Part shown: piece by piece, positions 54,703-62,969 of the stretch
Position numbering within the stretch: position 1 is the first letter of the stretch
Layout: every line of letters starts with the position of its first letter
NCBI GenBank assembly: GCA_965243105.1
Contig: CBDEUC010000003.1
Coordinates: 2,542,001-2,606,000, forward strand
Direction of reading: 5' to 3'
Source of the DNA: WLWS01 sp965243105
GTDB taxonomy: Bacteria; Pseudomonadota; Gammaproteobacteria; Eutrophobiales; Eutrophobiaceae
DNA: 64,000 nt
Program-made: the position numbers and the translations under genes
Notes under the pieces: generated by a model
Database searches by the model: none
The model's input: the letters and a program-made list of their open reading frames with translations, nothing else
What the model was told of the DNA's origin: nothing

Positions 54703-55863
54703 ATGGAGATCGCCAAGCTGGGAGAGCGCCCCTTCGTCACGCTTGCGGCGGCGGCCCTGGTCTACGCCTTTTCCATTGTTCTTATCGATATCGCACCTTT
54801 TTACATAGGTATTTATATAGACTATCTCGGTTTGAGTTTATCCCAGGCAGGTTATGTACAAACTATCGACCAGGCCGGCGGAGTGCTGGGTGCCATTACC
54901 GGTTTCTTCCTCATGCCGAAGGTTACCTGGCGTAAAGTCCTGTTTATTGCTGGAGTCATGGCAACCCTTGCCAACATACTTACTGCCCTTGTTGATACAT
55001 TTACCACCCTGGCTATTGTGCGTTTCCTCTCCGGTTTCTCAGTTGTCCTGATTACAACGATCACAGCCTGTATCCTGGCCCGGGCGGCCACACCGGATCG
55101 TGCTTTCGGTGCAGGCCTTGCCATGGGTATGGGGTTTTCAGCCGCTGCCATTTGGGTACTTGACTGGTTACGCGCAGACTATGGATATGCGGCCAGTCTT
55201 GGTTCGGGGGCTATATGGCTTGGTGCGGGATTGTTGCTTACAATTTTACTTCCTGCATCGCTGGGAAAGGTGGGTGACATATCTGAATCTCTTGTAGAGG
55301 ATAATGAAACAGCCGCGACCCACCGTATGGGTCGTTCCGCATTAATCGCCCTGGGTTTATTTGGCATCAGTGTGAATGTAGTTTACGGATATGTTGAGCG
55401 TGTTGGCCTTGCAAATAATCTTGATCCTTCAGGGGTTGCCACCGCACTGGCCTTTGGCTACATCTTTTCTGCTATAGGCAGCCTGGTGCCGGGTTTCTTC
55501 GGTGCAGTAGGAGGCAGGCTGAAATGGATCGCCTTAACCACGGTATTATTTTTTGCATCCCTGTTTGCACTCTATGCATCCAGGACCGTCGTCCTGTATA
55601 CCATTGCCTTTGGACTTTATGCGTCGGTGTGGAACATGGGCCTGGCTTATTACATGTCGCTTACGGCTGAGAATGATCCCAGGCAACAATACACCCGCGC
55701 CATGTACATTATGACAGTCGCCGCCCAGTCCATAGGCCCTGCCATCGCCGCTACTGTACTAACCGGCGCACCTCTGTTCTTTATCTTTGTAATCTCACCA
55801 GTGCCAGCCTTACTTGCAGCGGCACTTGTTATCGGTGTCCACTTTTACAACACCAAAAACTAA
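54703..55863 (+). CDS. MFS transporter 1
   Basis: 386 residues with about twelve membrane segments (LAAAALVYAFSIVLIDIAPFYIGIY at the start; ISPVPALLAAALVIGVHFY at the end). The central loop (GDISESLVEDNETAATHRMGR) separates two six-helix halves. No close subfamily is recognised. It is the last gene of the amine oxidase operon and may carry the pathway substrate or an intermediate across the inner membrane. Confidence 0.82.
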   Translation: MEIAKLGERPFVTLAAAALVYAFSIVLIDIAPFYIGIYIDYLGLSLSQAGYVQTIDQAGGVLGAITGFFLMPKVTWRKVLFIAGVMATLANILTALVDTFTTLAIVRFLSGFSVVLITTITACILARAATPDRAFGAGLAMGMGFSAAAIWVLDWLRADYGYAASLGSGAIWLGAGLLLTILLPASLGKVGDISESLVEDNETAATHRMGRSALIALGLFGISVNVVYGYVERVGLANNLDPSGVATALAFGYIFSAIGSLVPGFFGAVGGRLKWIALTTVLFFASLFALYASRTVVLYTIAFGLYASVWNMGLAYYMSLTAENDPRQQYTRAMYIMTVAAQSIGPAIAATVLTGAPLFFIFVISPVPALLAAALVIGVHFYNTKN

Positions 55864-55899
55864 CTGACTGGCAGCCTGTCTTCCATTTGTAAAAGCGAA

Positions 55900-58149
55900 T
55901 CAGGATACAGATCGAATTGGCAGGCTGCGGATTCGTGGTCCACCGGCATCAACAATGGCGTTAACCAATGCCGCCATGGTAATGGGCACAGCATCTTCAC
56001 CGACACTGAGGGGTGGCTTATCAGAAGGAATGATCTCCACCTGTACTTTCGGCATCTGGTTCAGCCTCAGGATGGGGTAGTCGTGGAAATTGCTTTGCTC
56101 TACCTGGCCTTCACTTACAGTAATCTCGTTAAACAATGCACCGCTTAGTGCGTACGCAACCCCACCTTCAAGCTGTCTTTCAACAATACTCGGATTAATC
56201 ACCGTACCTGCATCAATCGCGATGAATACACGATTCACGACGACCTGCCCACTCGTATCCAGGTGGGCGTCGACAATGGCGATTTTTGTGGATGACCTGT
56301 AACCGTCGTAATAGTCCGAATCGGAGTACGCAATCCCGCGGCCTGTTCCAGCTGGCAGCGCATCATTCCAGGATGCCTGGCTGGTGGCAAAATCCAGTAT
56401 ACGGTTATAACGCTCAAAACGGTTCACGCTGAATTCATATACATCAGAATCCCTGGAAAGCCTGGTCGGGTCGATAAGCTCACGATAAAAGGACAGGGGT
56501 TCTTTACCACTCAGTAAACGCAACTCATCAAGAAAACTAAAATTCATCCACAGTTGTTCGCTATAGCCCACGCCCCGCATAAAACCAAAAGGCACGGGAG
56601 TGCCTTGATCCCGATCGTATTCGAACCGTGTATTGGGTATATGAAAGGGGAGACGTGTGCCACCGTAGGATTTTTCCGCTGAAAAACCGCTGGCGGTGCG
56701 ACAATGCCAGGCAATCACCTCGCCATTATCGTCTATACCACCCTCATAGCTGGCAATGGTCATGGGTGCGTAGTAACTGTGCTTGGTGCTTTCTTCCCGG
56801 CTTGCTATTAACTTTACAGGCGTGCCCGGATTTTGCATTGCTACCTGCACCGCCTGGTGTACAAAGTCGTTGTTAAGTCTACGACCAAAACCGCCACCGG
56901 CGGGCAGAAGGTGCACATGGGTATTCTCGGGCGCGGCACCAGTAAGCTCGTAGGCAACCCGCCAGGCATCATCAGCAAACTGGCTGTTTGTCCAAAGATG
57001 CACTTCGTCGCCATCCACCATCGCACTGCAGTTCATGGGTTCCATGGGTGCAGGATCCATAAAGGGATAACGGTAAACGGCGCTAATACGCTGGCTGGAG
57101 TCAGCCAATGCTGCATCCACGTCGCCAGACTCCGCCACCACAGTGAGCTTTTCCTGGACGCGCTGTCTTAATGCTTCTTCATGGGACTTACTTGAGTAGG
57201 TGGCATGTTCACTGTCAGACCACTTTACATTTAACTTATCCAGCGCCGTCTTTGCCTGCCACCAGTTGTCGGCGACCACCGCAAGCGCGTCATCTGCTCT
57301 CACCTGTGTTGCCCAGAGATCAGGATCTTCGCCTTCAGGAACCGGGGAATTATAGCCAACTACGCCACCTGCAACCCTGTGCACAGATGGATTCCCTTTT
57401 TCCTGTGCGATCCTGGAATCGTCAATTGAAAGCAGTTTTGCGCCATATACGGGACTTTGACGAATGGCGGCAAAGCGCATTCCGGGCATGTTGAAATCAA
57501 TTCCGTAATGCTTTTTACCCTGGACAATATTTTGAAAATCAATTTGCGCGATACTTTTGCCAATGAAAGTACGGGAGTCAGCATCTTTTAATACGAGTTC
57601 CTCGAGACCCGGGGGTTCCAGTTTGGCTGCCTCAAATGCCAGTTCTGCATAACTGAGTGAACGTGCTGAAGCATCATGGCTAACAATGCTATTTGATGTT
57701 TTTAATTCTTCGTTGGAAACTCCAAGTCTTGATACAGCGGTTGTTAACAGCATGCTACGAATTTGTGCAGCAGCCTGGCGGGCGGGCTCATAGAGATAGG
57801 TTGCAGAAAGGCTGCCCAGGGTTGTTGTCCACCCGTAAACATTATCGCGACTGGCATTAATGATTGGATCGTAAAATTCGTAATTAATATTTGACCAGTC
57901 AAGTTCAAGTTCGTCTGCAATAACCTGGCAAATAGTCGTTGCTACACCCTGGCCAATATCCGTTTGTGGAATTGTTATTGTGCAGGTGTTATCAGGCCGA
58001 ATGGTGACCCAGCTGAGGAGATCAACTGGCTCTTTACTTTTTTCAATAGTTCCTGGATTTTCGCTGGTGCAGCCGGGGAAACAGATAGCAAAACTAACCC
58101 CCAGGGTCGATGAACCGATGGATTTTATAAAGCCTCGGCGTGAAATCAT
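55900..58149 (-). CDS. Molybdopterin-binding hydroxylase subunit (IorB-like), Tat lipoprotein
   Basis: 749 residues. Tat signal ISRRGFIKSIGSSTLGVSFAICFPGC with lipobox. The xanthine-dehydrogenase-family molybdopterin domains follow: TIPQTDIGQGVATTICQVIADELELDW, MDPAPMEPMNCSA, GGGFGRRLNNDFVHQAV, and SVGEDAVPITMAALVNAIVDAGG, where the GE pair holds the catalytic glutamate. It is like isoquinoline 1-oxidoreductase subunit B. It hydroxylates a carbon next to ring nitrogen using water. The [2Fe-2S] partner (IorA) is not in the window. It is 46 bases downstream of FAD monooxygenase 2, and probably hydroxylates a pyridine ring. Confidence 0.85.
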   Translation of the reverse strand: MISRRGFIKSIGSSTLGVSFAICFPGCTSENPGTIEKSKEPVDLLSWVTIRPDNTCTITIPQTDIGQGVATTICQVIADELELDWSNINYEFYDPIINASRDNVYGWTTTLGSLSATYLYEPARQAAAQIRSMLLTTAVSRLGVSNEELKTSNSIVSHDASARSLSYAELAFEAAKLEPPGLEELVLKDADSRTFIGKSIAQIDFQNIVQGKKHYGIDFNMPGMRFAAIRQSPVYGAKLLSIDDSRIAQEKGNPSVHRVAGGVVGYNSPVPEGEDPDLWATQVRADDALAVVADNWWQAKTALDKLNVKWSDSEHATYSSKSHEEALRQRVQEKLTVVAESGDVDAALADSSQRISAVYRYPFMDPAPMEPMNCSAMVDGDEVHLWTNSQFADDAWRVAYELTGAAPENTHVHLLPAGGGFGRRLNNDFVHQAVQVAMQNPGTPVKLIASREESTKHSYYAPMTIASYEGGIDDNGEVIAWHCRTASGFSAEKSYGGTRLPFHIPNTRFEYDRDQGTPVPFGFMRGVGYSEQLWMNFSFLDELRLLSGKEPLSFYRELIDPTRLSRDSDVYEFSVNRFERYNRILDFATSQASWNDALPAGTGRGIAYSDSDYYDGYRSSTKIAIVDAHLDTSGQVVVNRVFIAIDAGTVINPSIVERQLEGGVAYALSGALFNEITVSEGQVEQSNFHDYPILRLNQMPKVQVEIIPSDKPPLSVGEDAVPITMAALVNAIVDAGGPRIRSLPIRSVS

Positions 58150-58195
58150 GCTATTGGTCGCTCATTTTTATCCATCTTTGAAACTTACACGATAC

Positions 58196-59377
58196 TCAAC
58201 CAGGAAACTGTGTTTCCATGTTTTCAGTAAAGCTCAGTTCCTGGCGCATCAGGTCTTTATTTTCTGCGATTTCTCTTAGACGTGCCAGCAGTGCATCTTT
58301 TCCAATACCCGGGTAGGTTTTATACAGGTTGCGTAAATTATCCGATGCCCGTGGTGAAGTGAGTTCTATAAATATACGCCGTCTGTCAGCTTCGTAAAAA
58401 TCCAACAGGTCCTCGCTGGCACCATCATGCATAACACGGTTGAGAGCTTCAATGAGTGCAAAGCTGTCAAACATTCCCCCCGTTAATCCCAGGCCACCGG
58501 TAGGGTTGGTAACATGGGCAGCATCGCCAACCAGTAACACGCGACCTACACGCATGGAATCTGCAATACGCTGATGCATGCGGTATGGAGAATAGGCGGC
58601 GACTTCGTAAGGCACACTTGGCAGGTGATCTACAAACATTTCTTCAATTCTTTTTGCAATGCCGTCATCAGGTAGCCTGGCATCTTCCATGAAGGTGACT
58701 CGCCACAGGTCGCTGTCATCAATTTTACAGATCACGGCCCCGTGCTTATGGTCAATTTGCATGGTCGTCTTACAGTAACCGAGACTGTCCAGGTCGATTC
58801 TCGTATTTGTCGCAATGTAACGCTCGGGCCAGGTGTAGCCAAAGAAATTAAGACCGAGGATCTGTTTACGCACCAGGCTGGTGGCTCCATCAGCACCGAT
58901 AAGATAGTCAGCTTCAAGTTGTTCTGAGCCACTTGCTGTTTCGAGCTCGGCTACAACGCCTGTGTCATGTTGTTTACAACCCGTGAGTCTTGTTAAGCGA
59001 CGTAGTTCGACATTTGTATTGGCTTCAACATGACGTGCAGCGATACGGGATAAAAGGCCCTGGTGCAAGTGAAGTGCGTAGGGGTAGGGTGTTGTGCCGT
59101 CGAGAGCGGATTTTGTGTCCCATTGGATCATTTCCCCGGTTTCGTGGATATGCCAGGCAAATACTTCTCGAAGCATGCCAGCTGCCATGCAGTCCTCAAG
59201 AACGCCAAGCTTTTCCAGGTGTGGTAGTACCGGGTGGTGATAGACGATCGCCCTTGGAGAGTCATTCAGATCTTCGGCTTCTTCCAGGACTGTCACACGG
59301 CTGCCGGCCTGGGCCAATCCCAGCGCTACCAGCAGGCCACATGGACCTGCACCAGCAATAATGACATGCTTGGACAT
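58196..59377 (-). CDS. FAD-dependent aromatic hydroxylase 2 (HspB/PHBH-like)
   Basis: 393 residues, a close paralogue of the 47027 gene along its whole length. HVIIAGAGPCGLLVALGLAQAG, LIGADGATSLVRKQILGLNFFGYTWPERY, GRVLLVGDAAHVTNPTGGLGLTGGMFDS. Both share the substrate-side segment with PRAIVYHHPVLPHLEKLGVLEDC. Two copies suggest two hydroxylation steps or two substrates, for example isomeric pyridines. It heads a minus-strand operon with the molybdenum hydroxylase and is divergent from the TMADH-like gene. Confidence 0.83.
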   Translation of the reverse strand: MSKHVIIAGAGPCGLLVALGLAQAGSRVTVLEEAEDLNDSPRAIVYHHPVLPHLEKLGVLEDCMAAGMLREVFAWHIHETGEMIQWDTKSALDGTTPYPYALHLHQGLLSRIAARHVEANTNVELRRLTRLTGCKQHDTGVVAELETASGSEQLEADYLIGADGATSLVRKQILGLNFFGYTWPERYIATNTRIDLDSLGYCKTTMQIDHKHGAVICKIDDSDLWRVTFMEDARLPDDGIAKRIEEMFVDHLPSVPYEVAAYSPYRMHQRIADSMRVGRVLLVGDAAHVTNPTGGLGLTGGMFDSFALIEALNRVMHDGASEDLLDFYEADRRRIFIELTSPRASDNLRNLYKTYPGIGKDALLARLREIAENKDLMRQELSFTENMETQFPG

Positions 59378-59493
59378 AGGGTCGTTCCCGAATTAAAAGC
59401 CACGTGCGGCTCAAAACGAGGAGTATCGGGGCCTTGTTAGTTTCCGCCGAGAATCTCGCTGGCCTGTTACAGGATTCTATACTAAACTGGGAA

Positions 59494-59517
59494 TTAATTA
59501 TACGCTTGAATAATTAA
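59494..59517. promoter_or_regulatory. Putative operator in the FAD monooxygenase 2 / TMADH-like divergent region
   Basis: TTAATTATAC followed by GCTTGAATAATTAA. ATTAATTAT and ATAATTAAT form a perfect inverted repeat around eight bases (59493-59518). The same motif, 19 of 24 positions, occurs at 50886-50909. The shared location in both divergent promoter regions supports a common pathway regulator. Confidence 0.55.
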
Positions 59518-59576
59518 TATGAACAGACCCAAATGGTGTTAATTGGAGTGTATTTCCATCCATAATACGGTGAGTG

Positions 59577-61595
59577 ATGATGTCCAAACGTGATCCACGC
59601 TACGATATTTTGTTTGAACCTGTCCAGCTTGGCCCGGTTGTGGCGAAGAACCGTTTTTATACTACCCCGCATGCCCTTTGCATGGGTTTCACCCGCCTCG
59701 AAGAAATGATTGCCTATCGGCAAACCCGGGCAGAAGGTGGTTGGGGAGTCATCTGCACCGGTGAAACCTATATTCACCCAAGTTCAGACCATGCCCCCCT
59801 GGCTGTGCCAACCCTTGCCAGCGATGCTGATATCGAGCCCATGGAGCGACTGGCCCATGCGGTGAAAAAACATGGTGCGCTGGCTGGTGTGGAACTGACC
59901 CATGCTGGTGTTTCAGGACCCTCATGGAATTCGCGTATGCATCCCATCGGGCCATCGGCCCAGTTTCCAAGAGATTTTATTAACCCTGTCTCCGCGCGCA
60001 AAATGGACAGGCGTGACATCGCGGAATTTCGTGCCTGGTACGTGAACGCTGCGAAACGCGCGAAGCGAGCTGGTTTTGATATTATTTATGCCTACTGTTC
60101 TCACGATCTTTCTCTCCTGCAGCACTTTTTAATGACAAGAACAAACAAGCGTGATGATGAATATGGCGGCATGTTTGAAAACCGGATGAGGCTGATCAGG
60201 GAGGTACTCAGTGATTTGAAGAATGCTGTTGGTGATACTTGCGCGGTGGCATTCCGTTTTGCCGTGGAGGACAGGCAGGTACAGTCGAGTTTAAATGCGC
60301 AGGAAGAAGGCCGACGGGTAGTAGAAGAGCTTGCAGATATTCCTGATCTTTGGGATGTAAATGTCAGTGACTGGGCCTGGGACACGGGCAGTTCGCGTTA
60401 TTTTGAAGAAGGACAACAGGAACCTTTTATCAGTTTTGTTAAACAAGTGACCAACAAACCCGTGGTGGGTGTTGGTCGTTTTACTTCCCCCGACACCATG
60501 GTTAGCCAATTGAAAAGGGGTATTCTCGATATCATTGGTACCGCGAGACCATCCATCGCCGATCCTTTTATTCCCAACAAGATTGACTCCGGTGAGCAGG
60601 ACGATATTCGTGAATGTATCGGGTGTAACGTGTGTGCGGCGGAGCTCATGAATTTCACAAAGATCCGTTGCACACAAAACCCGACCGTCGGCCAGGAATA
60701 CAGCCTGGCCTGGCACCCGGAAAACATGCCACCGGCTCATGATGCATCAAAAAACATACTGGTAGTCGGTGGTGGTCCGGCCGGACTGGAAGCGGCACTG
60801 ACGCTGGGTAAACGTGGTTACCAGGTGACTATTGCTGATGCCCGGGAAGAGTGGGGTGGTCGGCTTGCCAGGGAAAGGCAGTTACCAAGATTGAGCGAAT
60901 GGGGTCGGGTAGTGGATTACCGCGTACGCGCATTACAACAAATGACTAACGTTGAAATGTACCTCGCCAACAAGTTGAGCGCTGATGATGTTGAAGGCTT
61001 TGAAGCTGATCACGTGGTAGTCGCAACCGGTGCGATGTGGCGTCGCGATGGTACAGGCCGTAGTCACGAGGATCCTATTCCAGGCTGGGAAAAAGATCAT
61101 GTCTTTACACCGGATGACATTATGAATGATCTGCAGATAGAAGGTGATGTCATCGTGTATGACGAGGACTACTATTACATGGCTTCGGTGATTGTCGACA
61201 AGTTGTCCCAGGCGGGTTTGAAAGTTATCTACATAACTTCAGCCAGCATTCCCTGTCCCTGGACCATAAAAACCCTGGAGTATGGGCACATACTCAATGC
61301 CATGAACGAGGCAGGGGTCACCATTGAGGTCAATATCTCTTTAACGGAAATTGAAGATGGCCGGGTACGTGGCGTCAATCTTATCAGTGGTGAGGAATGC
61401 GAATTTCATGCAAACAACCTTGTACTGGTCACCGGTCAACTTGCCAAAGATGAACTTTATTATGAGTTAATGGAGAAAAGCGAAGCAGGAAAAATTAACT
61501 CCCTTGAACGCATTGGCGATTGCGTGAGCCCTGCCTTTATTGCACAGGCAACCCATGATGGCCATCGTGCTGCGATGGAGTATGGAAAAAATTAG
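59577..61595 (+). CDS. Trimethylamine-dehydrogenase-family flavoprotein (Pno-like)
   Basis: 672 residues from ATG at 59577 (GTG 59574 and ATG 59580 are alternatives). The N-terminal old-yellow-enzyme barrel opens DPRYDILFEPVQLGPVVAKNRFY, very like TMADH. Then the [4Fe-4S] motif CIGCNVC with a fourth cysteine 11 residues on (near 347-365), and a C-terminal FAD/ADP domain (ILVVGGGPAGLEAALTLG). TMADH binds FMN covalently through Cys in PHC; here it is PHA, so flavin is probably non-covalent. In hybrid nicotine pathways a TMADH-like enzyme (Pno) releases methylamine from 6-hydroxypseudooxynicotine. Demethylation of another amine is the alternative. Confidence 0.87.
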   Translation: MMSKRDPRYDILFEPVQLGPVVAKNRFYTTPHALCMGFTRLEEMIAYRQTRAEGGWGVICTGETYIHPSSDHAPLAVPTLASDADIEPMERLAHAVKKHGALAGVELTHAGVSGPSWNSRMHPIGPSAQFPRDFINPVSARKMDRRDIAEFRAWYVNAAKRAKRAGFDIIYAYCSHDLSLLQHFLMTRTNKRDDEYGGMFENRMRLIREVLSDLKNAVGDTCAVAFRFAVEDRQVQSSLNAQEEGRRVVEELADIPDLWDVNVSDWAWDTGSSRYFEEGQQEPFISFVKQVTNKPVVGVGRFTSPDTMVSQLKRGILDIIGTARPSIADPFIPNKIDSGEQDDIRECIGCNVCAAELMNFTKIRCTQNPTVGQEYSLAWHPENMPPAHDASKNILVVGGGPAGLEAALTLGKRGYQVTIADAREEWGGRLARERQLPRLSEWGRVVDYRVRALQQMTNVEMYLANKLSADDVEGFEADHVVVATGAMWRRDGTGRSHEDPIPGWEKDHVFTPDDIMNDLQIEGDVIVYDEDYYYMASVIVDKLSQAGLKVIYITSASIPCPWTIKTLEYGHILNAMNEAGVTIEVNISLTEIEDGRVRGVNLISGEECEFHANNLVLVTGQLAKDELYYELMEKSEAGKINSLERIGDCVSPAFIAQATHDGHRAAMEYGKN

Positions 61596-61600
61596 CCAGG

Positions 61601-62911
61601 TCAGCTGGCAGTCAAGGCTTCCACGCTGCGACGATAGTGCTTCATACCATAGGCAAAGAGGACGATTGCCACTGGTATCGAAAGCGCAGCGGTGGAAGAT
61701 AAAGATAAATAAATCCTGGCATCGCTCCGATACACATAATCTGTAAACAAACCGATCAACAGGGGGCCAAGCCCCAGGCCTATGATGTTATTGATAAATA
61801 GATAGATGGCAGATACCTGTCCACGCATTCTATTTGGCGTCACAATTTGTAAGCCGGACGGAATAATGCCGTAGTGGTATCCGGCAAAAAATATGTGCCC
61901 GGTGAACATTAATAATGCGGTTTTCGCGGATGGCATGAGTGGAAACAAAATAGCAAAAGGAGCCAGGCTAACTGAGCCAATCAGAACCGCTCGCAAGTGT
62001 GCGTCCTGGTACCCTTTGCGCATCAACCAGTCGGCGACGATACCGCCGGCAAAGGTACCCGAGGTGCCAAATATGAGAATAATGCTCCCGGCGTACAAAC
62101 CGATATCGGACATGGGCCAATCGTAGGTGCGACGAATAAATTCCGGGAACCAGGTAAGCACACCGTAGGTATAAATGGAAATGAAGGAGATACCGAGAAT
62201 ATAAGGCAGGAAGGTTTGCCATCTTTCCAGCAAATACTTTATTACGAGAGAAAAAGGAACTTCTTCACTCGATTGTGCGATACCTCTGCGTGTTGGTTCC
62301 CTGATGGTAAGGGCGAGAAGAGCGACCAATACGCCTGGCAAGCCAACAATAAAAAACACGGTTTGCCAGGGCTCTAATTTGCCGACGAATGGTAATGAAA
62401 CTGGAGGAGCGCTACTGACAACTTCGACCACAAAGCCGCCAACGATAAATGCCAGGCCGACACCCAGGTAAATCCCGGTGCCGTACAGGCTTAATGCGCG
62501 GCCAAGAAGTTCTTTGGGAAAATAATCAGCGATGAGTGAATATGCTGCCGGTGAAAGAGCCGCTTCGCCCACTCCTACTCCCATGCGCGCCAGGAATAAT
62601 TGCCAGAAATTTCGGGCGAGCCCACATGCTGCTGTCATAAGACTCCAGAAGAATATGCCGACGAAAATTAACTTGTTGCGATTGTGATTGTCCGCATAAC
62701 GTCCCAATGGGATACCCATAATGGTGTAAAAAAGGGCAAAGGCGAAACCACTAAGAAGTCCGAATCCCGAATCAGAGATTCTTAGATCGGCACGGATCGG
62801 GCCCACCATGAGAGAGAGGATTTGCCGGTCGATAAATGACACGGTATAGGCAATCATCAATACCACGACTACATACCAGGCATAAGTGAGGTTTTGCGGT
62901 CGTTCAGGCAC
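61601..62911 (-). CDS. MFS transporter 2 (spinster/ACS-like)
   Basis: 436 residues with a GTG start at 62911 and twelve membrane segments. MIAYTVSFIDRQILSLMVGPIRADLRISDSGFGLLSGFAFALFYTIMGIPLGRYADNHNR is the typical MFS helix 1-3 region with the FIDRQ signature of the spinster-like branch. It lies 58 bases downstream of the semialdehyde dehydrogenase gene and converges with the TMADH-like gene. It probably imports the pathway substrate or an organic acid. Confidence 0.85.
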   Translation of the reverse strand: MPERPQNLTYAWYVVVVLMIAYTVSFIDRQILSLMVGPIRADLRISDSGFGLLSGFAFALFYTIMGIPLGRYADNHNRNKLIFVGIFFWSLMTAACGLARNFWQLFLARMGVGVGEAALSPAAYSLIADYFPKELLGRALSLYGTGIYLGVGLAFIVGGFVVEVVSSAPPVSLPFVGKLEPWQTVFFIVGLPGVLVALLALTIREPTRRGIAQSSEEVPFSLVIKYLLERWQTFLPYILGISFISIYTYGVLTWFPEFIRRTYDWPMSDIGLYAGSIILIFGTSGTFAGGIVADWLMRKGYQDAHLRAVLIGSVSLAPFAILFPLMPSAKTALLMFTGHIFFAGYHYGIIPSGLQIVTPNRMRGQVSAIYLFINNIIGLGLGPLLIGLFTDYVYRSDARIYLSLSSTAALSIPVAIVLFAYGMKHYRRSVEALTAS

Positions 62912-62969
62912 TTAAATCGTTGTTGGAAATGTGAAGAAGAAACAGGAAGCGAGATCTTCTGGCGGACTG

